Positions 15,311-24,065 are shown, numbered from the stretch's first letter. The stretch: 64,000 nucleotides of DNA from Lachnospiraceae bacterium (GCA_002892395.1 NBBL01000001.1:62589-126588); one strand, 5' to 3'. Notes: generated by a model from the sequence alone, not told the origin. Translations and numbers: made by a program.

Positions 15311-15644
15311 TATCCACTGTCACGCCATCGGTCCAGATTCGCTCCAAATTGTAAAATCTCCTGTCCTCGCTGTTAAAAATGTGGATGACCACGTCCTGAT
15401 AATCAAGCAGGATCCATGCGCCGCCTGCATACCCCTCCTTCTGTTTTGGGCAGATCGACAGGTCTGACAGTTTTCTTTCGATCTCATCTGCAATTGCCTG
15501 TGTCTGTCTCTGGCTGGAGCCGCTCACCAGAATAAAATAGTCGGCAATAACAGAGATTTTTGAAATATCAATGACTTTGATTTCGGATCCCTGCTTCTCT
15601 TCCATCACATTGACTGCAATTTTCACCAGTTCCTGAGTTGTCAT
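15297..15644 (-). CDS. rsfS: Ribosomal silencing factor RsfS
   Basis: RsfS binds L14 on the large subunit and blocks subunit joining when nutrients are scarce. The 115-residue protein shows the family pattern: IKVIDISKISVIADYFILVSG, RQTQAIADEIERKL and WILLDYQDVVIHIFNSEDRRFYNLERIW. A GGAG ribosome site precedes the ATG on the minus strand. The gene starts 77 bp inside the 3' end of yqeK, an unusually long overlap caused by a C-terminal extension of YqeK. Confidence 0.95.
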   Translation of the reverse strand: MTTQELVKIAVNVMEEKQGSEIKVIDISKISVIADYFILVSGSSQRQTQAIADEIERKLSDLSICPKQKEGYAGGAWILLDYQDVVIHIFNSEDRRFYNLERIWTDGVTVDTKQL

Positions 15645-16278
15645 CTTTTTTCTCCTTTAACCAAAGATAGCACTGCTCTGTCATGGGATCCGCCGGAATC
15701 CCCTTTTGCTCTAAATATGCCAGGGTGTGGTCGGTGATTCGGTACACACATTCGTCCAGATCCTGAAAAGCAAGGGCGCGCATTTCATCCAGATCTGATG
15801 CGCGATCGCGATTGGGTTCGATATAATCGGCTGTAAACACAATCTGCTCCAGGAGAGTCATGTCTGCTTTTCCCGTCGTGTGCCAGCGGATCGCAGACAG
15901 GATGTCCGCATCCCGCACACCATACTTACGCTGGGCTACCCCAGGTCCTACCACTGCGTGCAGCACCTGGGGCGCAGCCCGCTCCGCGTCAGAAAAGGTA
16001 ATACTGAATGTTTCCCCAAGGGACAGAAGCTCCTTCTCGCCGTACTCCTTTGCACAGTCATGCAGCAGTCCGGCGATCTCTGCCCGAACCGGATCCGCCT
16101 GCCAGCGCATCGCGAGACAGGCAGCTGTGTAGGCCACACCAAGTGTGTGCTGGTACCGTTTGGCACTGAGATTTTTTTCCAGCTTTTTGCGTATCTTATC
16201 AATCGCCGCTCTGTCCCAGAGCTCTTGATCCGGATTTTGAATGTTCTTATTTTGTTCTTTCATTATGCTATTGTCCAT
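15568..16278 (-). CDS. yqeK: YqeK-type HD-domain nucleotide hydrolase
   Basis: YqeK proteins hydrolyse diadenosine tetraphosphate symmetrically. The HD metal motif is in LLHDCAKEY with an upstream His in YQHTLGVAYTA and a downstream HAVVGPGVAQRKYGV/ IRWHTTG; FTADYIEPNRD is also typical. Compared with relatives there is an N-terminal extension of about 25 residues and a C-terminal extension of about 25 residues that overlaps rsfS. The first codons (MDNSI) lie in the 29-bp tandem duplication at the nadD end, so the start region has been remodelled; no strong ribosome site is seen and an ATG at codon 6 is an alternative. Confidence 0.9.
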   Translation of the reverse strand: MDNSIMKEQNKNIQNPDQELWDRAAIDKIRKKLEKNLSAKRYQHTLGVAYTAACLAMRWQADPVRAEIAGLLHDCAKEYGEKELLSLGETFSITFSDAERAAPQVLHAVVGPGVAQRKYGVRDADILSAIRWHTTGKADMTLLEQIVFTADYIEPNRDRASDLDEMRALAFQDLDECVYRITDHTLAYLEQKGIPADPMTEQCYLWLKEKKDDNSGTGENCSQCDGREAGIRNQSH

Positions 16279-16325
16279 GTAGATGATACTCTTTTACTAT
16301 TGTCCATATAGATGACACTCTTTTA
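16268..16325 (-). repeat. 29-bp tandem duplication at the nadD/yqeK junction
   Basis: Two adjacent 29-bp units (16297-16325 and 16268-16296) differ at two positions. The nadD C-terminus KECHLYGQ-stop is echoed as KEYHLHGQ in the second unit, which also supplies the yqeK start codon. Confidence 0.93.
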
Positions 16326-16908
16326 TATAAGCGTAGACAGATTCGGGGATCATGCGCTCTGCTCCTCTTCGCCCGGTTTGAAGGATGCGGCGAATTTCGG
16401 CAGAGGAAATGTCCACTTCCTCCGCATGAATAAAATGAATCCGTGCGCGGTACCTGTTTCGCAGCATCTGTGCGTGCTCTTCCAGGGTGCTGTGATGACT
16501 GGCGTAATCCCGATCTGCGACAATGAGCTCCGCCAGTTCCAGAATGGTTTCCGGGCATCGCCAGCTTTCGATTTCATAAAAGGAGTCTGCTCCGACCAAA
16601 AAGAGAAAACGGATATCCGGATACAGTGCAGTCAGCTGCCTCAGTGTATCCGCAGTATAGGAGGCCCCCTGGCGGTGGGACTCAAAATCGGACACTTCAA
16701 ACTGCCGGTACGGGGCGATTGCCAGGCGTATCATAGCCAAACGATCCGCGTAATCGGCTATCTCCATCCCCAGCTTGTGTGGAGGATTCGGGGCAGGCAT
16801 AAACCAGCAGGAATCCAGCTGAAACTGCATCAGCGCATTTTCAGCCAGTTTGATATGACCGTTGTGGATCGGGTTGAAGGTTCCGCCGAGAATCGCTACT
16901 TTTTGCAT
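16297..16908 (-). CDS. nadD: Nicotinate-nucleotide adenylyltransferase
   Basis: NadD makes deamido-NAD from nicotinate mononucleotide and ATP. The nucleotidyltransferase motifs are clear: GGTFNPIHNGHI at residues 8-19, and ISSAEIRRIL in the C-terminal part. The length (203) is normal. GGAGGAG precedes the ATG on the minus strand by about 4 nt. The gene lies in the conserved obg-yhbY-nadD-yqeK-rsfS order. Confidence 0.96.
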   Translation of the reverse strand: MQKVAILGGTFNPIHNGHIKLAENALMQFQLDSCWFMPAPNPPHKLGMEIADYADRLAMIRLAIAPYRQFEVSDFESHRQGASYTADTLRQLTALYPDIRFLFLVGADSFYEIESWRCPETILELAELIVADRDYASHHSTLEEHAQMLRNRYRARIHFIHAEEVDISSAEIRRILQTGRRGAERMIPESVYAYIKECHLYGQ

Positions 16909-16924
16909 GGCTCCTCCAAAGAGT

Positions 16925-17221
16925 TTACTTCGGTAGAATGAGGATTCTGTCCTTTTCCTCTTTTGCCGGGCGGTACAGGATGATCTTTTTCCCGATTACC
17001 TGCACAATCTCACTGTGTGTGCGCTCCGACAACATTTGCGCCATATCTCCGGGCTGATCCAGGCAATTCTGAAGGACAGAGATTTTAATTAGTTCTCTCC
17101 TATGGAAGGCCTCTTCTACCGCATGAGTGATTTCCGGTGTGAGACCTGACTTTCCGATCTGGAAAATCGGATCGGTCGTCATGGCAATTCCTTTTAAATA
17201 TGCGCGTTGTCTGCTGTTCAT
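16925..17221 (-). CDS. yhbY: YhbY-type CRM-domain RNA-binding protein
   Basis: A small protein associated with pre-50S ribosomal particles. It begins MNSRQRAYLKGIA and contains the CRM-domain signatures QIGKSGLTPEI, ELIKISVLQNCLD and the GxxG-like VIGKKIILYRP. The ATG at 17221 is chosen because AAGGAG lies 6 nt upstream; a longer frame from 17239 has no such site. About 98 residues, as usual. Confidence 0.93.
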   Translation of the reverse strand: MNSRQRAYLKGIAMTTDPIFQIGKSGLTPEITHAVEEAFHRRELIKISVLQNCLDQPGDMAQMLSERTHSEIVQVIGKKIILYRPAKEEKDRILILPK

Positions 17222-17299
17222 GGCACTCCTTACCTGCAAGGGTTTGTGATAACATGGTCAGATTCCAATTGACTTGTATAACAATTGACTCGAAGGATT

Positions 17300-18586
17300 T
17301 TACTTGTAGTAGTCAAATTCATGCCCGTACATGCGCACGGTGTCGCCCTCCTGAATCCCGGCCTGCTCCAGCTTCTTCAGGATTCCCTGCTCCCGTAGAA
17401 ATTTCTGGAAGAAATCAAATCCCTTTTCCGACTCAAGATTCGTGTAGCCCAGCATCTTTTCAACCCGGGGTCCTTCTACTACAAAGAGATGCTCCTTTTC
17501 CCGCACGACAGTGTAGGGAAGCTCCTGATCCGATGTATAGCTGATTTCCATCTCCGGTTCAAATACAGTGGGCTTTCGATCCGTCTGTTTCAACAGATTC
17601 AGGAGTGCATATTCCAGCTCCCGGATTCCCGCCCCGGTGACACCGGAAATCGGATAGACCGGAAGCTCCGGAGAGAATGCAGCGCGAAGCCGCGCAATCG
17701 GATCCTCCCCCTCTTCGTTTGGGATGATGCTGTCAATTTTATTCGCGGCGATGAGCTGCGGCTTCAGGAGCAGACTCTTTTCATATTTTCCCAGCTCCTC
17801 CCGTATCTTTTTTACGTCCTCAACCGGATCTCGACCTTCGACAGAGGCCGCATCCACCACATGAACCAGTACTTTGGTTCGCTCCACATGCTTTAAGAAA
17901 TGGTAGCCGAGTCCAACGCCTTCTGATGCACCTTCGATCAATCCGGGAAGATCAGCCATGACAAAGCTCTCCCCGATGCCGAGTTCCACAACACCAAGGT
18001 GAGGCTTCAGCGTTGTAAAATGGTAGTTTGCAATCTCCGGCTTTGCATTGGAAACCCGGCTCAGCAAGGTGGATTTTCCGACGTTTGGGAAGCCCACCAG
18101 CCCCACATCTGCAATCACCTTCAATTCCAGGCGGACACACAGACTCTTTCCCGGCTGCCCGGGCTTCGCGTAATTCGGCGCCTGCATCGTAGAAGTGGCA
18201 AAATGCATGTTTCCGATACCGCCCCTTCCACCGCGAAGCAGCACCATTCGACGATTTTCGCCGGACATATCCGCAATTATCTTTCCGCTTTCGTCGTCCC
18301 GGATGACGGTTCCTTCCGGCACACGAATCACAAGATCCGCACCATTTGAACCATGGCAGCGCCGTTTTCCACCCGGCTCGCCGTTTTGAGCCGCATATTT
18401 TCGGATGTGTCGAAAATCGGCCAGTGTATTCAGACCGTCATAGACTTCAAAAATGATATCTCCGCCTTTGCCTCCATCCCCGCCGTCCGGACCGCCGGCC
18501 GGAACAAACAGCTCCCTGCGGAAGCTGACATGTCCGTCACCGCCCTTGCCGGACTGTATTACTATTTTTGCACTGTCTGTGAACAT
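17300..18586 (-). CDS. obg: GTPase Obg
   Basis: Obg is a ribosome-associated GTPase with an N-terminal glycine-rich Obg fold (residues 1-158, GGPDGGDGGKGGD), a G domain with GFPNVGKST (about 168), DLPGLIEGA and NKID, and a C-terminal OCT domain (about 350-428, ending YYK). All three domains are intact. It is separated from rpmA by a terminator and a degenerate repeat array, and I could not find a convincing promoter in that gap, so it may depend on readthrough. Confidence 0.97.
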   Translation of the reverse strand: MFTDSAKIVIQSGKGGDGHVSFRRELFVPAGGPDGGDGGKGGDIIFEVYDGLNTLADFRHIRKYAAQNGEPGGKRRCHGSNGADLVIRVPEGTVIRDDESGKIIADMSGENRRMVLLRGGRGGIGNMHFATSTMQAPNYAKPGQPGKSLCVRLELKVIADVGLVGFPNVGKSTLLSRVSNAKPEIANYHFTTLKPHLGVVELGIGESFVMADLPGLIEGASEGVGLGYHFLKHVERTKVLVHVVDAASVEGRDPVEDVKKIREELGKYEKSLLLKPQLIAANKIDSIIPNEEGEDPIARLRAAFSPELPVYPISGVTGAGIRELEYALLNLLKQTDRKPTVFEPEMEISYTSDQELPYTVVREKEHLFVVEGPRVEKMLGYTNLESEKGFDFFQKFLREQGILKKLEQAGIQEGDTVRMYGHEFDYYK

Positions 18587-18705
18587 AGTTCCCGCTTTCT
18601 TCTTCTTGAGTCTCTGCCTGTCGAACCGGTTCTCATGCCGGCATTCGATTCTTCCGGCTTCCGGTTTGTTTCATTGGTTTCACTTGGAGTCTCAGCTCCC
18701 AACTT

Positions 18706-18929
18706 CTATGAAGCGCGCATAGACATTCCTGGAAGCTCACATAGACCTTCCCTGAAGCATGGCATGGGGGCTCTATATGAAGCGCGTATAGACAACCGCT
18801 AAGGTCGTGAACAGACCTCTTAAAGCACGCATACATAAACCCCCTCTAAGGCGTGGATAGACAACCTCCAAGGTGTGCATAGACCTTCCTAACGCGTGGA
18901 TAGATCTCTTTGAAACGCACAGAAAATTG
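18706..18929 (-). repeat. Degenerate 22-23-bp array, about 10 units
   Basis: Roughly ten diverged units share a core of the type AAGCGCGCATAGAC followed by CTTCC or AACC (plus-strand reading), spaced 21-24 bp. Examples begin near 18706, 18751, 18775, 18848 and 18892. It is older (more diverged) than the other arrays here. Confidence 0.75.
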
Positions 18930-18933
18930 AGAA

Positions 18934-18963
18934 CGGGCTTCATACTCTACAGTATGAAGCCCG
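18934..18963 (-). terminator. Terminator after rpmA
   Basis: CGGGCTTCATACT (18934-18946) pairs perfectly with AGTATGAAGCCCG (18951-18963). The T-richness on the minus-strand exit side is modest (TTCTCAATTTTC), so termination may be partial. Confidence 0.6.
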
Positions 18964-19004
18964 GCCGCCTGTCTTTTCTATTCGGCTGCAAAGCCGAAAC
19001 TCCA

Positions 19005-19313
19005 TCATTCCGCCGCAGCAGTCATCTCCGCCTTCGGATAGACGGAAACCTTCTTGCGGTACTTGCCCCATCTCTCAAATCTGACAACACCGTCCGCCTT
19101 GGCGAAGAGGGTATCATCTCTTCCGATTCCCACATTGTTTCCCGGATGAATATGCGTCCCCCGCTGTCTGTAAAGAATATTTCCGGCGAGGACAAACTGT
19201 CCGTCCGCTCTCTTCGCGCCGAGGCGCTTGGACTCGGAGTCACGTCCGTTCTTGGTGGAACCGACGCCCTTTTTATGAGCATGCAGCTGAAGGTTCATTG
19301 TGAACAGCATCAT
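19005..19313 (-). CDS. rpmA: 50S ribosomal protein L27, with Prp-cleaved leader
   Basis: L27 sits at the peptidyl-transferase centre. The mature part starts [20 protein letters not shown], the highly conserved L27 N-terminus; before it is the Firmicutes leader MNLQLHA that must be removed by Prp, encoded just upstream. The usual cleavage context LQFFA-S is LQLHA-H here. AGGAGG precedes overlapping ATGs at 19313 and 19310, and the first overlaps the prp stop, so translation of protease and substrate is coupled. Confidence 0.97.
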   Translation of the reverse strand: MMLFTMNLQLHAHKKGVGSTKNGRDSESKRLGAKRADGQFVLAGNILYRQRGTHIHPGNNVGIGRDDTLFAKADGVVRFERWGKYRKKVSVYPKAEMTAAAE

Positions 19314-19642
19314 TACACCTCCTGATCTGTGATCGTCAAATAGTCATTGCCATACGCTTCCTGAACCGCTTCCAGCCCGAGTAGGCAGGAGGCCAGCAGA
19401 AGCCCGGCTTTTTCATCATTCTGGTCGATGAGCTGAAACAGAAAGGTCCCTGTTTTCTCATCTATTTCACAGGTGAAACGCGCATCGGTCAGCGCGTGAA
19501 CGGAATTCGCAAGATTCTGTTCCAGCACGGAAACGGCAGAACAGATGATGTCAAATCCCGATTGATCGTATCCGGCATGTCCCCCGGAACGAAGACCGAC
19601 CGGCACAGCCTGTGCATTTTTTAAAACCCGTATCCGAATCAT
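19313..19642 (-). CDS. prp: Ribosomal-processing cysteine protease Prp
   Basis: Prp removes the N-terminal extension of L27. The catalytic His and Cys are visible in [20 protein letters not shown] (residues about 19-38, His22 and Cys34). 109 residues is the normal size. Its position between rplU and rpmA is the rule in Firmicutes and matches the leader-bearing L27 downstream. Confidence 0.95.
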   Translation of the reverse strand: MIRIRVLKNAQAVPVGLRSGGHAGYDQSGFDIICSAVSVLEQNLANSVHALTDARFTCEIDEKTGTFLFQLIDQNDEKAGLLLASCLLGLEAVQEAYGNDYLTITDQEV

Positions 19643-19672
19643 AGCTGTACTTGTCTTTTACGGGTGCGCCGT

Positions 19673-19981
19673 TCAGGCATTGATCTTGTCGATCTTGACC
19701 TGCGTATAAAGCTGTCTGTGACCGTTTTTCTTGTGATAGCCTTTTTTGGGCTTATACTTGTAAACGATAATCTTTCTGTCCTTCGCCTCTCTCAGAACAG
19801 TTGCGCTTACGGTCGCTCCGGAAACAGTGGGAGCGCCGATTGCAAGCTCTCCGTTGCTGACAGCCAGAACCTGATCAAATGTGACAGTCTGTCCTGCATC
19901 AACTCCGAGTTTTTCAACCTTAATGATATCGCCCTCTGATACCTTATACTGCTTTCCGCCGGTAGCAATAATTGCGTACAT
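19673..19981 (-). CDS. rplU: 50S ribosomal protein L21
   Basis: L21 begins [20 protein letters not shown] and ends [17 protein letters not shown], both strongly conserved. The ATG at 19981 is selected because AAGGAGGTACC lies about 7 nt upstream; the longer frame from 20011 runs into the leader RNA. First gene of the rplU-prp-rpmA operon. Confidence 0.97.
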   Translation of the reverse strand: MYAIIATGGKQYKVSEGDIIKVEKLGVDAGQTVTFDQVLAVSNGELAIGAPTVSGATVSATVLREAKDRKIIVYKYKPKKGYHKKNGHRQLYTQVKIDKINA

Positions 19982-19984
19982 ATG

Positions 19985-20066
19985 GTACCTCCTTCTATCA
20001 TTACTCGCCAATGTAGGCGTCCGGAGCTGTTGAAATCCGGAACTTAAGCCCTATTGTGCGGCATAC
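19985..20066 (-). ncRNA. Probable L21 leader (autoregulatory 5' UTR)
   Basis: The roughly 85-nt leader between the rplU promoter and ATG can fold into at least two hairpins: TCCGGA at 20036-20041 with 20020-20025, and CGCC/GGCG at 20006-20019. Firmicutes rplU mRNAs carry the L21 leader, thought to bind L21 for autoregulation; position and hairpins fit, but I have not checked the covariance model. Confidence 0.5.
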
Positions 20067-20072
20067 CCCGTA

Positions 20073-20101
20073 ACTATATCCCAGTTGAGACGGAATGTCA
20101 A
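20073..20101 (-). promoter_or_regulatory. Strong sigma-A promoter of rplU-prp-rpmA
   Basis: On the minus strand a perfect TTGACA (20096-20101) is 17 bp from TATAGT (20073-20078). Confidence 0.92.
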
Positions 20102-20117
20102 GGAAAAGTGCGGAAAA

Positions 20118-21257
20118 TTAAAGAGAACTTCGAAGCTGATCAGACAGTGTTTTTCCGCTCTTCTGTCGTATGATCTCTACCAGATTCAGCTTGGTTATAT
20201 CTACAACCGTCGTTTTCATCGGATCGAGGGATGCCAGCCGTCGAAGCTGTTTTAGGAGGAGCTGCCGATCTTCCGAAGCCCTAAGATCGATAAAGTCGAC
20301 AATCACAATGCCGGACAGATTCCGAAGGCGAAGCTGCCGCATCACCTCAACTGCCGCTTCTTCATCAGTTTTTAGAATCAGCTGTTCCTTCCCCCCGCCC
20401 CGGATATTTTTTCCACTGTTCACATCGATCACTGTCATCGCTTCCACAGGATCAATCACCAGATAGCCGCCGCTTTTTAACCAGACTTTTCGGTTCGTTG
20501 CCTCTTTCACCGCCGTTTCCAGAGACCAAAGGGCGGAGAGAGGAATGTGGGAATCTGCGTAAAAGCGCACCGGCAGAGAGGAATGCTGCATCCTCCGGAG
20601 GGTCGGCTCCCGGCGAAATGGGGTGGGAAGTCTCTTCGCATATGACTCGGCTTCCTCCGGATCTTCTCCGGTCAACTCCCGGTAAATTTCCGGGATATCT
20701 GTGATCACCTCATATTCAGGGTCCGCATTCTCCGCCGAAGCTCCGGTCTGCGCCGATTTCTTCTCTGCGGTCTCCTCCCGGGGGCAGAGATTTAGAAGCT
20801 CTTCACTCCATTCGACTGCCAGCTTCTTCCAGAATGGATCCGCACGCTTGATGCAACCGGGCGCCTTTCGAAATGCGGCCCGGCGGATAAACTCCGGATC
20901 CGTTCGCTCGGGAAAGTCCGAAACGGCGGTGGGGCCTTTTGTTTTTTGTGCATCCTTTTTGATCCGGACGAGAATCTCATCTCCTCCCCGCAGCGCAGGA
21001 TGCGGCGCGGAATCCAGATAGACGGGATTGGGACCGAAGCCGTAGGCATAATAGGCAGGAAGCGCCTCCCCGATATCGAGAAAGGCGGCCTCCAGATTTC
21101 TCTGTATTTTTTTGACCTTTGCAGCGTAAAGATTTCCCACCAGAGAGCTGTGACCGCACTCGAAATTCAATTGGACAATCACTCCATTCCGGACCGAGGC
21201 GCTCAGAATGCCGCCGCGAAAGGACGCAAGAATCAGCTTATTCAATTTGCTCACCAT
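20118..21257 (-). CDS. rng: Ribonuclease G/E family endoribonuclease
   Basis: RNase G processes rRNA 5' ends and mRNAs. The protein has an S1-like N-terminal part (HSSLVGNLYAAKVKKIQRNLEAAFLDIG), a central DNase-I-like catalytic domain with the metal aspartates in TVIDVNSGK and IVIVDFIDL, and it lacks the long C-terminal extension of RNase E. At about 379 residues it is shorter than enterobacterial RNase G (489), as in many Clostridia: the region after the catalytic core with the zinc-link and small domain seems absent. The ATG at 21257 is used; a TTG three codons upstream is an alternative. Confidence 0.9.
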   Translation of the reverse strand: MVSKLNKLILASFRGGILSASVRNGVIVQLNFECGHSSLVGNLYAAKVKKIQRNLEAAFLDIGEALPAYYAYGFGPNPVYLDSAPHPALRGGDEILVRIKKDAQKTKGPTAVSDFPERTDPEFIRRAAFRKAPGCIKRADPFWKKLAVEWSEELLNLCPREETAEKKSAQTGASAENADPEYEVITDIPEIYRELTGEDPEEAESYAKRLPTPFRREPTLRRMQHSSLPVRFYADSHIPLSALWSLETAVKEATNRKVWLKSGGYLVIDPVEAMTVIDVNSGKNIRGGGKEQLILKTDEEAAVEVMRQLRLRNLSGIVIVDFIDLRASEDRQLLLKQLRRLASLDPMKTTVVDITKLNLVEIIRQKSGKTLSDQLRSSL

Positions 21258-22053
21258 AACTCTCAAGGCTGTTCATTTCCGCATCATACAGTTCTGTTCG
21301 AAGAATGCGGAACCGAAGATCACTCAGTACGCGTCCGGATGCGGTTGAAAGAAGAGCACGCACCAAAAGCTCCGGCTTCAGGTTTGCTTCGCTTCCCTGT
21401 GCGATTCGCATGGATAGTGTCATCTGATCGGCGTAAAGCTGAAGGATCATGGGGCGGATATCAATTTCTCTCAAATTGCCTTTTTTCCCTTTTTTGGTGA
21501 CGAGAAGTTCCGGACATGCCAGGAGTTCCTCTACGGCTGCTGCCAGCGCCCGGCTCTGATCAGATTCCCCGCCCTCCTCTGCGACTGCTTCGGACAGCTT
21601 TGTTTTTCCCATCCTGCTCTCTTCTGTTTCCCCTTCGGACAGTTCTGCTTTTCCTGTCCTGCTCTCTTCCGGCACGGCTTTTTCCAGGAAGGTCAGCGTG
21701 TAGTCTGCGGCGTGTACGATGGACATACAGTTTTTTGCATCATCCGGAATGCGAAGAAAGCTCAGAATCTCAATTCCCTCCGCCATCTGTGCATTCAGGC
21801 TTCGGATGGCCTCCGACGATGAAATCGTCTCTGCTCCTTCGTCAGTCAGACGAATATCAAAGTATTCGGCGATACTCTCAAGCCCCATTCCGAGGGGGGC
21901 GGCAAACGACATGATCTGGTGCGGCGAAAAGCCCTCGGAATACGCAATTGGAAGGGCAGCTCTCCGATTTGCTTTCTGAAAATACCGCATCATATCAAGA
22001 TGTCCCACGAAGCGCAGGTTTCCGCGCTTTGCGTACTTAACCCTTACCTTCAA
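21238..22053 (-). CDS. TIGR03936 / DUF2344 radical-SAM-associated protein
   Basis: A family found encoded beside, or fused to, TIGR03960 radical-SAM proteins, with start MKVRVKYAKRGNLRFVGHLD and the IAYSEGFSPHQIMSFAAPL motif. Its function is not established; a role in RNA modification or a cofactor pathway has been suggested by context only. TTG start with GGGGAGG 8 nt upstream, overlapping the previous gene by 17 bp. Residues 129-158 are two copies of a 15-residue repeat (EESRxGKxxLSE core), an insertion not expected for the family. Confidence 0.85.
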   Translation of the reverse strand: MKVRVKYAKRGNLRFVGHLDMMRYFQKANRRAALPIAYSEGFSPHQIMSFAAPLGMGLESIAEYFDIRLTDEGAETISSSEAIRSLNAQMAEGIEILSFLRIPDDAKNCMSIVHAADYTLTFLEKAVPEESRTGKAELSEGETEESRMGKTKLSEAVAEEGGESDQSRALAAAVEELLACPELLVTKKGKKGNLREIDIRPMILQLYADQMTLSMRIAQGSEANLKPELLVRALLSTASGRVLSDLRFRILRTELYDAEMNSLESYGEQIE

Positions 22054-23971
22054 AGCAGATTCCTCCCCGATATCTCGCTGCGCCGCAGGCAGAGCACTGT
22101 TCCTGGCAATTGGGTGTCACTCTTTCCTCCAGGGCAGCGCGCCACTCCCTCTTCAAAAATTCCTTGCTGATACCGCAGTCAATGAAATCCCAAGGAAGCA
22201 GTTCCTCCGTATCCCGCTCCCGCATGGTGTAAAATTCCGGGTCAATGCCGCAGTCACGAAAGCAGGCCATCCAACGTTCGTTGTCAAAAAATTCCGTCCA
22301 GGAATCATAGAGTGCACCGCGTCGGTAGGCCTCCTCAATCACGGCAGACACTCTCCGATCTCCCCGGGCAAAGACGCCCTCCAGGATCGTAGTGTCGGCG
22401 TCATGGTACTGGTAACGAAGGCTCTTCCAGTTCTTCTGTTCCTTAAAACATTCTTTAACAAAGCGAGCGCGTTCCAGATATTCTTCCTTTTTGCACATCT
22501 TCGCCCACTGAAACGGCGTAAAGGGCTTCGGAACGAAAAAGGAAGAACTGGCGGAAATCTGCACTCTTCCGTTCCGCTGTTCTTTCGGAATTTCCTCGTA
22601 ATAGAGCGTTGCCACCTGCTCACAGAGCTCCGGAATTCCGCGGCGATCCGCCTCCGTCTCGGTGGGAAGCCCCAGCATAAAGTAAAATTTCACCTTGCTC
22701 CAGCCCCCGCGAAAGGCGCGCAGAGAGCCCTTAAGAATGTCCTCCTCCGTGATACCTTTATTGATCACATCCCGGAGACGCTGAGTTCCTGCTTCCGGCG
22801 CGAAGGTGAGTGAGCTTTTTTTGACATCCTGAATCCGGCTCATGACATCCAAGGAAAAGGCATCGATCCGGAGGGAGGGGAGAGAAATATTAATTTTTCT
22901 CTCCCGCGTGTATTCGATCAGGTAATCCAGAAATGCCCCGAGCCTTGAGTAGTCACTGGAGCTTAAGGAGCTTAAGGAGATTTCTTCGTTTCCGGTGATT
23001 TGTAAAAGCTTCTCTGCACACTGCTTCAGATATTCAAGAGAATGCTCCCGCTTGGGCCGGTATACCATCCCAGCCTGACAGAAGCGGCAGCCTCGGATGC
23101 AGCCGCGCATCAATTCCAGCACCGTGCGATCCTGCGTCACCCGAATAAAGGGGACAAGCGGATCGTTGATAAACGAAACGGAATCCATCTTTGGAACCAC
23201 CTGACGCTTGATCCGTTCCGGCACTCCGTCCACAAGAGGGCGAAAGGCCTCCAGCGTTCCGTCTGCCCCATAGGAAGGTTCATAAAAGCGGGGAACATAA
23301 ATACCGGGAATCTTTGCTGCCTGCAGCAGAAACTCCCGGCGACTTTGATGGGTCTGTCGGCAGGATTGGTAAAGATCAATCAGCTGATCATAGCTGACTT
23401 CCCCCTCTCCCAGATAAAAAAGATCAAAAAACGGGGCGATGGGCTCCGGATTGTAGGTGCAGGGACCTCCTCCGATCACAATGGGATCCTCTTCTCCGCG
23501 GTCTGTTGCATGAAGAGGGATACCGGAAAGCTCCAGCACCTGTAAAATATTTGTGTAACACATTTCATACTGGAGCGTGATTCCGAGAAAATCGCACTCT
23601 TTTACCGGCCTCTGACTTTCCAGCGTGAAAAGAGGAATGTTTCTCTCTCGCATGATGCGATCCAGATCCGTCCATGGAGAAAATACACGCTCGCAGTACA
23701 CATCCGCTCTCCGATTGAACATGCTGTAGAGAATCTGAATGCCGAGATGACTCATGCCGATCTCGTAGACATCCGGAAAGCACATTGCAAAGCGCACCGA
23801 AATCCGGTCCGGATCCTTTTTTACCATATTGATTTCTCCGCCGATGTAGCGCGCAGGCTGCTCCACCGACAATAAAATCTCATCACTCAATGCCAATCTA
23901 TCCGTTTTGTGTTCCTCTCTTTTTCGCTTATGCACAGGTGGACTTCGGGCTTTTCTCCCCGATTCCGGCAT
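22037..23971 (-). CDS. TIGR03960 family B12-binding-domain radical SAM protein
   Basis: An N-terminal cobalamin-binding-like domain (FAMCFPDVYEIGMSHLGIQILY) is followed by a radical-SAM core with the CxxxCxxC cluster motif CIRGCRFC and then TFAPEAGTQRLRDVINKG. The 644-residue length fits. The reaction is unknown. The ATG at 23971 has GGAG 5 nt before it, giving an N-terminal basic extension of about 25 residues before the conserved start around ALSDEILLSVEQP. The next gene is its usual partner (TIGR03936). Confidence 0.9.
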   Translation of the reverse strand: MPESGRKARSPPVHKRKREEHKTDRLALSDEILLSVEQPARYIGGEINMVKKDPDRISVRFAMCFPDVYEIGMSHLGIQILYSMFNRRADVYCERVFSPWTDLDRIMRERNIPLFTLESQRPVKECDFLGITLQYEMCYTNILQVLELSGIPLHATDRGEEDPIVIGGGPCTYNPEPIAPFFDLFYLGEGEVSYDQLIDLYQSCRQTHQSRREFLLQAAKIPGIYVPRFYEPSYGADGTLEAFRPLVDGVPERIKRQVVPKMDSVSFINDPLVPFIRVTQDRTVLELMRGCIRGCRFCQAGMVYRPKREHSLEYLKQCAEKLLQITGNEEISLSSLSSSDYSRLGAFLDYLIEYTRERKINISLPSLRIDAFSLDVMSRIQDVKKSSLTFAPEAGTQRLRDVINKGITEEDILKGSLRAFRGGWSKVKFYFMLGLPTETEADRRGIPELCEQVATLYYEEIPKEQRNGRVQISASSSFFVPKPFTPFQWAKMCKKEEYLERARFVKECFKEQKNWKSLRYQYHDADTTILEGVFARGDRRVSAVIEEAYRRGALYDSWTEFFDNERWMACFRDCGIDPEFYTMRERDTEELLPWDFIDCGISKEFLKREWRAALEERVTPNCQEQCSACGAARYRGGICFEGKG

Positions 23972-24065
23972 CTGTGCTCCTTCTGATGCTTATTTTCGTT
24001 TCCGTCTCTGTAAAAGACTGTGACGGTACATTCTGTCTCTGATGTGAAATCGGATGCTTCTCCCA

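Larger units (their letters stand above)
18587..19004 (-). other. Gene-free 418-bp stretch between rpmA and obg
   Basis: It holds the terminator at 18934-18963 and a degenerate 22-23-bp array at 18706-18929. The open minus-strand frame through the array is a by-product of the repeats. Between 18587 and 18705 nothing is recognised; no clear promoter for obg was found. Confidence 0.7.

Noticed and set aside
18633-18836. Minus-strand 67-codon frame upstream of obg
   Set aside because: A by-product of the degenerate 22-23-bp array, with no ribosome site or motif.
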